A stretch of DNA of 44,664 nucleotides from Lachnospiraceae bacterium (GTDB lineage Bacteria; Bacillota; Clostridia; Lachnospirales; Lachnospiraceae), in assembly GCA_030531165.1 (NCBI GenBank), contig JAUNOI010000012.1:1-44664 (forward strand), written 5' to 3'. Below, piece by piece: positions 24,020 through 33,460 of this stretch. The translations under genes were made by a program, and so were the position numbers. The notes beneath the pieces are model-generated. The model was not told the DNA's origin. It saw only the letters and a list, made by a program, of their open reading frames with translations, and searched no databases. The number at the start of each line of letters is the position of its first letter. Within the stretch, counting starts at the first letter, position 1.

Positions 24020-25243
24020 TTAAGCTTTATTTAATTTGCGATAAAGAAATGTTAATATAATCCCTGCTGCACTCAGCGCGCAGGCAACTAAAAATGCATT
24101 CTGGTATGCTCCGGTTCCTTCATAGATATTTCTCATAATCTGAGGACCAAAATATCCTGCCAGAGCAAATCCAATAAACATAATTCCATAATTGACGCTG
24201 TTATGCTTTGCACCAAACTGGTCTGCCGTAAAGCCGGGAAATACTCCCATAAATGAGCCGAAGCTCATTCCGACTACCGACAGTCCGATATAGAAGGTCG
24301 TAACGGTGTTCATCCCCGAAACATATAAGCAGATTAATCCGATCATTGACAGGAAACAAGCTGCCATAAGCGTATTGATCCGTCCGATCTTATCCGAAAT
24401 ATATCCTGCAAGAATCCGTCCCAGTGCATTAAAGAAAGCAAGAACCGATACTGCTGCACTTGCGGCGATCGCTGTCATGCCGATCATGCTTTGTGCCACT
24501 GCAGATGCCTGGGAAATGATCATCATTCCACTGAATGCCCCGCTTGTTAATAATAACAGCATGACATAAAATACCGGTGTTTTCATCATTTCCTTCCAGT
24601 CCATATCGTTCTTCACTGCCGCTTTGTTTGCAGGAGGAATATATCCTTCCGGTATATAACCTTCTGGACATTGTTCTAATACGAGCGTACATAAAAGAAT
24701 GATAATCAGGAATACAGCCCCGACAATTTTAAAGGCAAATGCAGCATCCGTTTTCCCAACGATCATAGTAACAACAGGCGGTAAGATAACCGAACTTCCT
24801 CCATAAACAGCCGTTGTAATTCCTCCAATAAGTCCCCGTTTATCCGGGAAATATTTGACACTTGTGGAAATTGTACATCCATATGCCATTCCTAAGCCAA
24901 GCCCTGCGATCAGACCATAGGTCACGATCAGGAAATTCACACTCGTAGCAAATCCAGAAGCGATCATGCCGCCTCCAAACATAAGACCTCCCAATGCAAT
25001 GACTTTTTTGGGTCCTAAACGGTCATTGACCCATCCTCCTGAAATCATCGTAATGGGGCCTACCGAATTGGCAATTGTATATACGATTGCCAGATCACCA
25101 GGTGTTACATTTAGGTGTAAACTCGTATTAAAATATTCCGTCATAGCAGAAGCAAAAACGCTCCATGCATAAATTGATCCAAGACATAAATTGATCAGAC
25201 ATGCTGACGCCAAAATCATCCATCTTTTTTTATCCATATTCAT
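24020..25243 (-). CDS. MFS transporter of the OFA (oxalate:formate) type
   Basis: A 407-residue major-facilitator protein with 12 predicted helices. The first helix WMILASACLINLCLGSIYAWSVF and the loop GGWVNDRLGPKKV, GLGLGMAYGCTISTSVKYFPDKRGLIGG are typical of the oxalate/formate antiporter family; GRILAGYISDKIGR repeats the motif in the second half. The substrate is likely a small organic anion but cannot be named. The start has AGAGGG. A LysR gene on the same strand lies just upstream, separated by a terminator, so regulation by it is plausible. Confidence 0.87.
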   Translation of the reverse strand: MNMDKKRWMILASACLINLCLGSIYAWSVFASAMTEYFNTSLHLNVTPGDLAIVYTIANSVGPITMISGGWVNDRLGPKKVIALGGLMFGGGMIASGFATSVNFLIVTYGLIAGLGLGMAYGCTISTSVKYFPDKRGLIGGITTAVYGGSSVILPPVVTMIVGKTDAAFAFKIVGAVFLIIILLCTLVLEQCPEGYIPEGYIPPANKAAVKNDMDWKEMMKTPVFYVMLLLLTSGAFSGMMIISQASAVAQSMIGMTAIAASAAVSVLAFFNALGRILAGYISDKIGRINTLMAACFLSMIGLICLYVSGMNTVTTFYIGLSVVGMSFGSFMGVFPGFTADQFGAKHNSVNYGIMFIGFALAGYFGPQIMRNIYEGTGAYQNAFLVACALSAAGIILTFLYRKLNKA

Positions 25244-25282
25244 ATTTTTCCCTCTTTTTTCTTTTCATCATAGCATAAAAAA

Positions 25283-25315
25283 AGCAGCGATACCTAGCAA
25301 CCGAATATCACTGCT
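25283..25315 (-). terminator. Terminator after LysR gene
   Basis: AGCAGTGATA and TATCGCTGCT pair on the minus strand and run into seven T. Confidence 0.85.
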
Positions 25316-25321
25316 TATCAA

Positions 25322-26203
25322 CTAAATGTTGATACCTATATCATGAGAATGATCCATAATCGCCTGAATCAAAGGTTCCTTATGCCTGTCCGACTTGCAT
25401 ACCATATATAACTTCCATGGTATCGAATCTTCAATCACAATACATCTTAGATTTTTCGAATGTTTCGAGCAATCATGAATATTGACGTCAATGCCAACAC
25501 CCATCTTTTCTTCACAAAACTTATAGATCAGCTGGCTTTCCATCGTATTGATGACAATTTCCGGCATAAACCCAAAATCATTACACCTTTGAATCAGGCT
25601 AAAATGACATTGGTATTTTTCGTTCAGTGTAATCAACTTCTCTCCTTCTAAATCTCTTATTGAGATCGACTCCCGATCAAACAGCGGATGTCCCTCATAG
25701 ATTACGGCATACAATTTCGTCCGAAATAATTCTTCCTCTATAATATTCTTCTCCGCCACTCTGCCAACAACAAATCCAACGTCAATCTCGCCTCTCTTTA
25801 CCTTTTCCTTAATCTCCGCATTCACACCCTCTTCCCATGTAATGCTGACATTTTCGTATTGATTCCGAAAATCCTCGATGATCCGAAATGGAAGAACATG
25901 CAAGGCGCCACATGAATAGCCGATCTTTAATTGATTTTTCCTATCCCCCAACCGCTTCATATTGATCTGAATCTCATCTAATTGAGCAATCAGCTCATTA
26001 CATCGGTAATAGAAATAGCGCCCACTCTCCGTCGCTTCCAACCCTGCATGCGTCCGATAAAATAAAGGCACCTGAAATTCATCCTCCAAATGTTTGATGA
26101 TCTTACTCAAGCCCTGCGGCGTAATAAATAATTGTCTGGCTGCTTTATGAATGCTTTGTTCCTCATAACAGCGTATAAAGCATCTGATATCCCTTGTATC
26201 CAT
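25322..26203 (-). CDS. LysR-family transcriptional regulator
   Basis: A 293-residue LysR-type regulator. The N-terminal helix-turn-helix is FIRCYEEQSIHKAARQLFITPQGLSKIIKHLEDE, followed by a substrate-binding domain (LKIGYSCGALHVLP, GEIDVGFVVGR, KLITLNEKYQCHF). The start has AGAGGTGAAG. It sits between the OFA transporter downstream and a divergent ZIP transporter, so either could be its target. Effector unknown. Confidence 0.9.
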   Translation of the reverse strand: MDTRDIRCFIRCYEEQSIHKAARQLFITPQGLSKIIKHLEDEFQVPLFYRTHAGLEATESGRYFYYRCNELIAQLDEIQINMKRLGDRKNQLKIGYSCGALHVLPFRIIEDFRNQYENVSITWEEGVNAEIKEKVKRGEIDVGFVVGRVAEKNIIEEELFRTKLYAVIYEGHPLFDRESISIRDLEGEKLITLNEKYQCHFSLIQRCNDFGFMPEIVINTMESQLIYKFCEEKMGVGIDVNIHDCSKHSKNLRCIVIEDSIPWKLYMVCKSDRHKEPLIQAIMDHSHDIGINI

Positions 26204-26329
26204 TCTTCACCTCTGATAATCATCAATTTCCCGTATTTATCTTTTTATTAACTATATCACATTTTTTATCATTCTTCTTCATTTTATTTGCTCGTTCGAC
26301 ACAAATATGTTAATCTTAAACTTGGAAAT

Positions 26330-26449
26330 ATGACACAGGATCAACCGACAATGCATATGGTAAAACAGGAGTTTATGAATGCTAACGTTAGATTGACCCG
26401 AATGTCTGAGAAATTTTGCAACAGGTATGCAAACAAATATGTGAAATAA
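26330..26449 (+). CDS. Possible 39-codon leader reading frame
   Basis: An open frame from ATG at 26330 (or ATG at 26375, which has ACAGGAG five bases upstream) to TAA at 26447-26449. The predicted peptide is basic (NANVRLTRMSEKFCNRYANKY). It ends 17 bases before the TTG start of the ZIP gene and could act as a coupled leader. I see no homologue; it may be a chance frame. Confidence 0.3.
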   Translation: MTQDQPTMHMVKQEFMNANVRLTRMSEKFCNRYANKYVK

Positions 26450-26466
26450 AAGAGGAGTATGAAATC

Positions 26467-27249
26467 TTGACGAAAGAAATTTTATGCGGTATCCTGATTC
26501 CCTTTGCCGGAACAACGCTTGGTTCGGCATGCGTTTTATTTATACGGAATCGTATGAATGAAATGCTACAGCGTATCCTGATCGGATTTGCCGCAGGTGT
26601 TATGGTCGCAGCCTCCATCTGGAGCTTAATACTTCCTGCTATGGAACAGGCGGCAGCAATGGGACATTTTGCCTTTCTCCCTGCTGTTCTGGGATTCTGG
26701 TTTGGAATTTTATTCTTACTGCTGTTAGACAAAACCATCCCGCATCTCCATGCAAACAGCGATGAACCCGAAGGGATGAAATCAAATCTGCAAAAGACGA
26801 CCATGCTCGTATTAGCAGTTACCCTTCACAACATTCCGGAAGGTCTGGCGGTCGGCGTGGTACTGGCAGGATGGCAGAGTGGTAATACCGGTATTACCAT
26901 GATGGGAGCTATGGCACTTTCAATCGGTATTGCGATTCAAAACTTCCCGGAAGGTGCGATCATATCTATGCCTCTTAGGGCAGAAGGGATGAAGAAACGG
27001 AAAGCCTTTTTCTATGGTATGCTTTCCGGCATTGTAGAACCAATTGCGGCAATCCTGACCGTTTTTGCATCAGAACATATTATTGTGCTGCTCCCCTATC
27101 TACTGGGATTTGCAGCAGGAGCGATGATGTATGTCGTCATCGAAGAACTGATTCCGGAAATGTCAGCTGGCAAACATTCTGACTTAGGCACAATTGCCTT
27201 TGCCGTCGGATTTAGCTTAATGTTAATTTTAGATACGGCATTAGGTTAG
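26467..27249 (+). CDS. ZIP-family metal transporter (GufA-like)
   Basis: A 260-residue ZIP protein with about eight helices. Metal-site motifs are VTLHNIPEGLAVGV and AIQNFPEGAII, with Glu-Glu in VVIEELIPEM. The family imports zinc or related divalent metals. I place the start at TTG (26467) because of GAGGAG nine bases upstream; the frame has no ATG before the first helix. The TTG start and the upstream small frame suggest limited translation. It has no metal-regulator gene beside it and ends at a strong terminator. Confidence 0.87.
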   Translation: MTKEILCGILIPFAGTTLGSACVLFIRNRMNEMLQRILIGFAAGVMVAASIWSLILPAMEQAAAMGHFAFLPAVLGFWFGILFLLLLDKTIPHLHANSDEPEGMKSNLQKTTMLVLAVTLHNIPEGLAVGVVLAGWQSGNTGITMMGAMALSIGIAIQNFPEGAIISMPLRAEGMKKRKAFFYGMLSGIVEPIAAILTVFASEHIIVLLPYLLGFAAGAMMYVVIEELIPEMSAGKHSDLGTIAFAVGFSLMLILDTALG

Positions 27250-27264
27250 CCGGATGAGACAACA

Positions 27265-27297
27265 AAGGGGGGGAACAACGAATACTGTTCCCCCTTA
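27265..27297. terminator. Bidirectional terminator
   Basis: AAGGGGGGGAACA and TGTTCCCCCTT form a GC-rich stem between the convergent ZIP and MATE genes. Confidence 0.75.
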
Positions 27298-27377
27298 CTT
27301 TGTGCCTTTACGCACTGGATGCAGGCTGCCCACAGGCAATTACATTTCCCTATCCATCCTATTACATTCTCTTTTTT

Positions 27378-28745
27378 TTAGATATTTTTTTCTTCCTCTA
27401 ATCGCTTTAGCAGCCTCGATAATACGATAGTCGCCGCAATTGCGAGTACAACTTCCGCAACAGTCTGTGCATAGGCAAGTCCATACAGTGGAAAAAGCAT
27501 ATTGAGCACGAAGAGTGCCGGTATTTCCAGTACAATTTTCCGCAAGATTGCAAATATCAGAGATTCTTTTCCCATACCGCACGACTGGAATACTCCGACA
27601 ACGAGAAAATCGGTACATAAAAAAGGCAGTGACAGGCACATTCCATGCAGGAACCGGCTTCCATAATATATAATCTGTTCATTTTTCATAAATGCACCTA
27701 CGAGCATATGCGCACTAAAATAATATCCAATCGTCATACAGATCATAAATCCAACAGAAATTTTTGCCGTAAAAAAGATTCCTTCTTTTAGGCGTTTTAC
27801 ATTTTTGCTCGCATAGTTATAGCTGATCAGAGGCATAATTCCCTGCGAAATTCCGAGTGCCGCATATAACGGCACCATATTGATCTTTTGTGCAATTCCC
27901 ATTGCCGCTACTGCATCCGAGCCAAAAGCCGCAGTAAAATTATTGAGTATTGTCATTCCAGTCACATTTAACAGATTCTGAATTGACGCCGGAATTCCTA
28001 CCGCCATTACCCCAATGACCACTTCTTTGTGGACTTTCAGCATCTTCGGATTCATACATACGCAGGTTCTGCCTCGTTTTATAAACAGCAGAACAAAGAA
28101 ATACGCGCATGCAAAACAATTTGCAAGAAATGTCGCACATCCGGCACCTGCTGCTCCCATATCAAGTCCCCATGGCAGAATGAAAAATGGATCCAGCACA
28201 ATATTCAACAGGCATCCGCTCATCGTACCGATACTCGCATGAAGTGCCGATCCTTCCGCACGTACCAGATAACCTAAAACGACATTTAAAATTGCCGGAA
28301 TCGCCCCACAAGTAACCGTCCATTTCAAATATGCACCGGTTGCATCCATCGTGACCGTATTCGCGCCTAATAATGTCAAAAATGACTGCCGAAACATCGT
28401 ATACAAAAGCGAAAAAAGAAGCCCGCAGATCAACGCACAATAAAAGCCAAATGCAGAGCTTTGATAAACGGTCTGATAGTCCTTTCGTCCCAGCGCTCTG
28501 CTCATCATGCTGGAACTTCCCACACCGAACAGATTATTCACCGCATTAAATGCAAGCAAAACCGGTGCCGCGAGTGTCACTGCCGCATTTTGCACCGGAT
28601 CATTGACCATTCCAACAAAATATGTATCCGCCAGATTGTAAATCACCATCACGAGACAGCCGATGATCGTCGGAACCGCTAACTGTGCAACTGCTTTTGG
28701 AATCGGCGTCTGTTCAAAAAGTTCTGTTTTTTTCTCATCTATCAT
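27378..28745 (-). CDS. MATE-family efflux transporter (first)
   Basis: A 455-residue MATE protein with 12 helices in two repeats. N-terminal family marks are AVPTIIGCLVMVIYNLADTYFVG and LFGVGSSSMMSRALGRKD; the second half has GISQGIMPLISYNYASKN. It would export cationic drugs or metabolites using a sodium or proton gradient; substrate unknown. The start has GGGGAT upstream. It is divergent from the NADH oxidase gene with a shared 213-base promoter region. Confidence 0.9.
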   Translation of the reverse strand: MIDEKKTELFEQTPIPKAVAQLAVPTIIGCLVMVIYNLADTYFVGMVNDPVQNAAVTLAAPVLLAFNAVNNLFGVGSSSMMSRALGRKDYQTVYQSSAFGFYCALICGLLFSLLYTMFRQSFLTLLGANTVTMDATGAYLKWTVTCGAIPAILNVVLGYLVRAEGSALHASIGTMSGCLLNIVLDPFFILPWGLDMGAAGAGCATFLANCFACAYFFVLLFIKRGRTCVCMNPKMLKVHKEVVIGVMAVGIPASIQNLLNVTGMTILNNFTAAFGSDAVAAMGIAQKINMVPLYAALGISQGIMPLISYNYASKNVKRLKEGIFFTAKISVGFMICMTIGYYFSAHMLVGAFMKNEQIIYYGSRFLHGMCLSLPFLCTDFLVVGVFQSCGMGKESLIFAILRKIVLEIPALFVLNMLFPLYGLAYAQTVAEVVLAIAATIVLSRLLKRLEEEKNI

Positions 28746-28958
28746 ATTATCCCCAATCCTTTCCTCTCTAATATCATTTATAAATATGCAAACTTTCGCT
28801 TTTACTATCCCAAAATGTGTTTAAAAATCGCTTTCTGCAAAATATATTCTACAATTCTATTTTAGCATTATATTATAACATTGAAATAAATTTTTACAGC
28901 ACATAAATTCTATATTTTTTGAAATACTATGAAATAAAAACGAAAAGGAGACCTCGCT

Positions 28959-30296
28959 ATGTCTGAAAAAATTGTTGTGATCGGCGCTAATCACGCCGGA
29001 ACTGCCGCTTTAAACACCATACTCGACCACTATCCGGATAAAGAAGTCATTGCATTTGACGCAAATTCCAATATCAGTTTCTTAGGATGCGGTATGGCCC
29101 TATGGATTGGCGGTCAAATTTCCGGACCGGAAGGCCTGTTTTATTCAAGTAAAGAAATTTTAGAGAAAAAGGGTGCTGTCATTCACATGAATACAAAAGT
29201 ATCAGATATTGATTTTACTAAAAAAATAATATTTGCAGAAACTTCTTCCGGCAGGTCCATGGAACAACCCTATGATAAATTGATCCTTGCAACCGGATCC
29301 GTTCCTATAAAATTTCCCCTGGAAGGAATGGAGCTGCAAAATGTTCAATTTGTGAAATTATACCAAAATGCACAGGACGTCATTCAGAAACTGAAAAATC
29401 CAGCGATCCGCAAGATTGCCATTGTAGGGGCCGGCTATATCGGCGTCGAACTTGCAGAGGCATTTCAAAGAAATGGAAGAGAAGTGACGCTCATCGATTC
29501 CGCTCCCGGCTGCCTGACCGGATATTATGATCATATTTTTACAAACCGCATGGAAGAAAATCTTCGGGAACACGGTATTCAACTCGCCTTTAGCGAAACT
29601 GTCAAAAGGCTGGAAGGAAAAAATCATGTAGAAAAAGTAATTACAGATCAAAACTCCTATCATGCCGATATGGTCGTTTTCTGTACCGGTTTTCATCCAA
29701 ATACGACATTAGGTCGCGATCTTATAAAACAATTTCCAAATGGTGCATATCTCGTCAATCGCCGCCAGGAGACAAGCATCGAGCATGTATATGCAGTTGG
29801 TGATTGCACAACCGTATACAATAACGCTTCCCAAAAGACGGATTACATTGCCCTTGCCACAAATGCAGTTCGCTCCGGCATTATTGCAGCACACAATGCC
29901 TGCGGCACAGTTCTGGAATCTCCTGGCGTACAGGGATCAAATGGCATCAATATCTGGAATCTAAAGATGGTCAGCACAGGACTTTCCCTCAAAAAAGCTC
30001 AAAGTATGGGATTTGATGCAGACTGTGTTGATTATGAAGATTATCAAAAAGCCGGATTTATGGAGAAGGATAATTATAAAGTAGTAATCCGAATTGTCTA
30101 TGACAGGAAAAGCCGCATCATTCTAGGTGCACAACTCTGCTCGGAATATGATATTTCAATGGGTATCCATCTGTTCTCAATGGCAATTCAAGAACAAGTT
30201 ACCATTGATAAGTTAAAATTATTTGATCTGTTTTTCCTGCCACATTTTAACCAACCGTATAATTATATTACAATGGCAGCGTTAAATGCGCGATAG
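28959..30296 (+). CDS. nox: NADH oxidase, water-forming type
   Basis: A 445-residue FAD protein of the NADH oxidase/CoA-disulfide reductase group. It has the FAD site [12 protein letters not shown], a single redox Cys44 in [10 protein letters not shown], the NAD site [15 protein letters not shown], and the second FAD site [13 protein letters not shown], with a C-terminal dimerisation domain. The Cys as sulfenic acid supports four-electron reduction of oxygen to water. For an anaerobe this would give oxygen protection and regenerate NAD. The GCGMALW context matches Nox better than peroxidase relatives. The start has AAAAGGAG. It is divergent from the MATE gene. Confidence 0.9.
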   Translation: MSEKIVVIGANHAGTAALNTILDHYPDKEVIAFDANSNISFLGCGMALWIGGQISGPEGLFYSSKEILEKKGAVIHMNTKVSDIDFTKKIIFAETSSGRSMEQPYDKLILATGSVPIKFPLEGMELQNVQFVKLYQNAQDVIQKLKNPAIRKIAIVGAGYIGVELAEAFQRNGREVTLIDSAPGCLTGYYDHIFTNRMEENLREHGIQLAFSETVKRLEGKNHVEKVITDQNSYHADMVVFCTGFHPNTTLGRDLIKQFPNGAYLVNRRQETSIEHVYAVGDCTTVYNNASQKTDYIALATNAVRSGIIAAHNACGTVLESPGVQGSNGINIWNLKMVSTGLSLKKAQSMGFDADCVDYEDYQKAGFMEKDNYKVVIRIVYDRKSRIILGAQLCSEYDISMGIHLFSMAIQEQVTIDKLKLFDLFFLPHFNQPYNYITMAALNAR

Positions 30297-30329
30297 CTGC
30301 GCAATATTCAGTAAACTAAGCTCTACAGT

Positions 30330-30500
30330 TTACCACTCTGTTATCATAACAAACGGCATCTCTGTCTTCACTGACGAGATGCCTGCATTTTTAAATTCCA
30401 TCATCCCTTTCATTATATCGTAATGCATAGATTCTGAATTTAACAACGCGCTGTCCATATCAAATATGATCGCCTCTAATATATTCTCTCTCTTCTCATT
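30330..30500 (-). pseudogene. Decayed HAD-family remnant
   Basis: A minus-strand frame reads ILEAIIFDMDSALLNSES followed by MHYDIMKGMMEFKNAGIS and stops at 30330. This matches HAD motif I (FDMDGxLxxSE) with the Gly changed to Ser, then a truncated body. It overlaps the end of the Cof-type HAD gene in another frame and has no clear start codon or ribosome site. It is probably the stump of a beta-phosphoglucomutase-like gene. Confidence 0.55.
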
Positions 30501-30504
30501 GCAA

Positions 30505-31287
30505 TCAAAATAACTGTTCCCGCCAAATATCCGTTACATTTTCACAGACATATGAGGCAGCCTCTTTGACATCATCCTTCGCATCAGCTTTTGCATAGCT
30601 GTTCGGAGTCACTTCAAACATGGAAATATCATTCTGATTATCCCCAAAGACCATAATCTCTTCCGGTTTTAATCCTTTCATCTTTAAAACCTCACGAAGC
30701 GCCTTGCCTTTGCCACTCCCTTTTATAAGATAATCCATCCATGCATTACCCGTCGCAAGAATCTGAGCGTACTCTCCAAACTGATCGGTTAATTGCCGTT
30801 TAATTCTCTCCGCATTTTTCTCATAATCATAAATATTCATTGATATCTTAATAATCGGCTCATCAATATCTCGAATTCGCTTTAACATCTTCGCTGGAAG
30901 TCCATAGTCGTTTAATATATAGTTCTTAAACCACTCCGTCTTCGGAAAGAAATAACAATCCTCCACACCCGAAATTAAAATATCCACTTCTTCAATACTC
31001 TGCGCATATTCTGCCATCTCAATTGCAAGCTCTCTCGGAATCGTCTCTACAAATACACGCTTACCATTCTCCATTGCGACCGCACCATTATCCGAAAGAT
31101 AACCGATTCGATCCGCATACCTTCCAAATGCGTCATAAATATTAACATATTGACGGCCGCTTGCCGCGTAAAATTCATATCCCCTGTCTAAAAGTTCCTT
31201 TAAATCATCAAAAAATCCCGGCTGAAAATCTTGCGTTCCTTCCGGAATTAACGTTCCATCCAAGTCACTAACTATTAATTTTATCAT
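30505..31287 (-). CDS. Cof-type HAD phosphatase
   Basis: A 260-residue subfamily IIB HAD protein. The start at MIKLIVSDLDGTLI is set by GGGAGA upstream; an extension of 21 codons is open but unlikely. Motifs are SDLDGTLI, AASGRQ, Lys in KGSGKGKALREV and VFGDNQNDISMF. Substrate unknown (sugar phosphates are usual). A consensus promoter lies at 31322-31350, so it is separate from the PadR gene upstream. Confidence 0.88.
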   Translation of the reverse strand: MIKLIVSDLDGTLIPEGTQDFQPGFFDDLKELLDRGYEFYAASGRQYVNIYDAFGRYADRIGYLSDNGAVAMENGKRVFVETIPRELAIEMAEYAQSIEEVDILISGVEDCYFFPKTEWFKNYILNDYGLPAKMLKRIRDIDEPIIKISMNIYDYEKNAERIKRQLTDQFGEYAQILATGNAWMDYLIKGSGKGKALREVLKMKGLKPEEIMVFGDNQNDISMFEVTPNSYAKADAKDDVKEAASYVCENVTDIWREQLF

Positions 31288-31321
31288 CTGTTCTCTCCCT
31301 GCTATTTCGATTTTTGTTCCT

Positions 31322-31350
31322 ATTATAGAAATGGAGAGGAAAAAGGTCAA
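31322..31350 (-). promoter_or_regulatory. Promoter of Cof-type HAD gene
   Basis: Minus strand: TTGACC (31345-31350), 17 bases, TATAAT (31322-31327). Confidence 0.7.
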
Positions 31351-31366
31351 GAAAAATGAACAATAT

Positions 31367-31678
31367 CTATGTATCCAACCACCTTTTTCCGTCCTCTTGC
31401 ATCTGTTTTAATCGGGCATATTCGTTCTGCAACATCTTTCTACCCTCATTCGTAATCACATACCATTTCTTCCGTCCCTGCTGATCTGTCTTCCTGATAA
31501 TCTCATTTTCCTCAAATCTCGAAAGCATCGCATATAAAGTACCAGGGCCAACTTTGACTCTGCCATGAGATAATTCTAATACCTTCGCCATAATATCTAC
31601 CCCGCAGCATTCTTCCATTAATGATAGTAAAATATAATACATTGGCTCCGTTAAGGTTTGAAATTGTTCCCTTGCCAT
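31367..31678 (-). CDS. PadR-family regulator (first)
   Basis: A 103-residue winged-helix PadR protein (MYYILLSLMEECCGVDIMAKVLE, VGPGTLYAMLSRFEENEIIRK, GRKKWYVITNEGRKMLQ). It lacks a long C-terminal helix and fits the small PadR-s2 group. It follows the DUF2812 gene by 13 bases on the same strand, an association common in Firmicutes, with PadR normally repressing the pair. Twin palindromes in the promoter at 33091-33145 are the likely operators. Confidence 0.9.
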   Translation of the reverse strand: MAREQFQTLTEPMYYILLSLMEECCGVDIMAKVLELSHGRVKVGPGTLYAMLSRFEENEIIRKTDQQGRKKWYVITNEGRKMLQNEYARLKQMQEDGKRWLDT

Positions 31679-31691
31679 TTTCTTGTCACTC

Positions 31692-32999
31692 CTATAAATC
31701 GAGTTTCTCTCGAATCACTTTTATCTGACTGTCTGTCAGTTTTCCATCGCTATACTCAAGTTCCACAATTTTTTCCGGATACCGGATGCAGTATTGTAAT
31801 CCATCATAATACGCCTCCCTGGCTCCCCACTGTCTCGTGACATCCTCAAGTTTCTCATCTGTATCTTCTACCAAGTCTTTCATATCCTTGACTTTCTCGC
31901 TCCATTTTATCTTTAAAATTTCATGATAAGAACATTGATCCACACAATATGTCATATTAACATCTTGATCATAATACAATTCATAAGAATACGAAAAGCC
32001 AAAACCGTAACTATCACCGTCTTTGTTATAACTTTTTAATATATAACTATCTATTCCCAAATCACTTAATGTCAGTGGTAGTTCTGACTGTACCTTTGCA
32101 ATGTCTTTTTCGTCCACCTTTATATCATAATCAATACCCAAAGCTAAACCCACGATAAAACAAATAAGCAATACAGCCATCCAAATACCATAAGCCCCGA
32201 TTGCAGCATTCTTTTTCACACTTTTGCCACTGGGACGAAGCAACAATGTAATCATATATGTTATGATAATTGCTACTCCTGCACAGATAACGGAATGCAT
32301 TAATATATAATCTTCTCTTATTCCACAAAGAACAATCCCGCCAATAAACCCCAGCACAATCGCGATCTTCTTATGATCAAAACCTATAGAGGATATCGTA
32401 TAACGCTGTTTTCTATTACCATAAAAAGGAATCTTACCACATTTTAATTCTCTGTTATGATTTCGTATATGAAGATATGATATTGCTGCTTTCATACTTA
32501 TATAAAGAGAAATCACCATACACGTGATCATGATAAGAAACTGTTCATTGTCAAATATATGATTTCTCATACCATTTCCCCACAAGAAGGCACTGATCAG
32601 GAAAATTGCCACTGAAACAATGAGCCAGGATGCTTCCTCCTTGATTGCTTGTTTTATATTTTCCAACTTTTCATCCGGCGAAACAATTTCCATCGCATCG
32701 TCCTGAATTTTCTGGAATACACAAAACTTTCCACGTACGTCGACAAGCTCCCATCCAGCTTCTTTACAGTATTCAGAATAATCCAAAGCGTCCTCTGAAG
32801 GTTTCATATCAAATTCATCCCCTTTGGGAAATGCTTGAACATCATAACAGACCTCCTTCGGCTCTCCCTGTTCAAATTCCATGCCGATCCGCCACCTCTT
32901 AAAATGCCATCCTTTTAAAGACATATATTCTAAATAGCGAGCCATTTCATCACATTCATAATAAGAAAAATTTCGAAATACATGTTTGATTTTACTCAT
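31692..32999 (-). CDS. DUF2812 membrane protein
   Basis: A 435-residue protein; I use the ATG after AGGAG(8), three codons inside a GTG alternative. The N-terminal cytoplasmic domain (about residues 1-115) is DUF2812, with YLEYMSLKGWHFKRW and YKEAGWELV-like blocks. Several membrane helices follow (about 135-290), then an extracellular or periplasm-side domain. Function of DUF2812 is unknown; it is usually next to a PadR repressor, as here. It could be a PadR-controlled envelope-stress or transport accessory protein, but this is conjecture. Confidence 0.85.
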   Translation of the reverse strand: MSKIKHVFRNFSYYECDEMARYLEYMSLKGWHFKRWRIGMEFEQGEPKEVCYDVQAFPKGDEFDMKPSEDALDYSEYCKEAGWELVDVRGKFCVFQKIQDDAMEIVSPDEKLENIKQAIKEEASWLIVSVAIFLISAFLWGNGMRNHIFDNEQFLIMITCMVISLYISMKAAISYLHIRNHNRELKCGKIPFYGNRKQRYTISSIGFDHKKIAIVLGFIGGIVLCGIREDYILMHSVICAGVAIIITYMITLLLRPSGKSVKKNAAIGAYGIWMAVLLICFIVGLALGIDYDIKVDEKDIAKVQSELPLTLSDLGIDSYILKSYNKDGDSYGFGFSYSYELYYDQDVNMTYCVDQCSYHEILKIKWSEKVKDMKDLVEDTDEKLEDVTRQWGAREAYYDGLQYCIRYPEKIVELEYSDGKLTDSQIKVIREKLDL

Positions 33000-33090
33000 A
33001 ATACTCACTCCTGTTTCGATTATTATTACATTGGAAATTCCAACAAAATTTCTTTTAATAAATAGAAAATATTTTTTTCTTATGTTTTAA

Positions 33091-33145
33091 TATCGAGTAT
33101 CGATATTTATATATTTATTATATTATCGATACTCGATATTGTCAA
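33091..33145 (-). promoter_or_regulatory. Consensus promoter with twin PadR-type operators
   Basis: Minus strand: TTGACA (33140-33145), 17 bases, TATAAT (33117-33122). A 6-3-6 palindrome TATCGA-TAC-TCGATA (33124-33138) fills the spacer and a second, TATCGA-GTA-TCGATA (33091-33105), lies just past the start. Together they make a 16-base perfect inverted repeat. The layout matches the other PadR promoter at 38381-38429. Confidence 0.75.
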
Positions 33146-33155
33146 GAAAATAAAT

Positions 33156-33221
33156 AGGAGTCAACGTAATTGTGATATGCCCCCTGTCAAGTAGACAGGG
33201 GGCATATCATTGCCGACTCCT
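33156..33221. other. Nested long hairpin
   Basis: GATATGCCCCCTGTC (33174-33188) pairs perfectly with its complement (33194-33208) over a five-base loop. An outer stem AGGAGTC/GACTCCT (33156-33162, 33215-33221) encloses it. There is no clean U-tract on either side. It may be an old terminator of the broken NlpC gene, a small RNA or a miniature repeat. Confidence 0.5.
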
Positions 33222-33242
33222 TAACTTTTTGCTTTTTTAATT

Positions 33243-33427
33243 TTATTTTACAATTCTTCTGACACAATTGACAGAACGATACGTTGCAGATGATATATGT
33301 ATACCCGTTGAGGTACTTCCACTTGTTCCCTTTTGTAGCTTCCAACTTTTGTTCCACTTGTGGATGCAGTCTTGCGAATGTTCAGAGAACTTGCTATTAC
33401 ATACCGTGTATAAGTCACAAACACACC
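33243..33427 (-). pseudogene. Deleted copy of SH3-NlpC/P60 gene
   Basis: The minus strand reads an SH3 start (YTRYVIASSLNIRKTASTSGTKVGSY) and then, in a shifted frame, the NlpC/P60 tail (GSTSTGIHISSATYRSVNC, RRIVK, stop). Everything between, including the catalytic Cys and His, is gone. Both ends closely match the intact gene at 22934-23836, so this is a paralogous copy reduced by an internal deletion between GT-type SH3 and tail sequences. Confidence 0.8.
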
Positions 33428-33460
33428 TTGGAAATTAAAACAATTACTTCTATCATCCTG

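Noticed and set aside
26279-26530. 83-codon minus-strand frame between LysR and ZIP genes
   Set aside because: It overlaps the ZIP start antisense, and has no ribosome site or recognisable motif.
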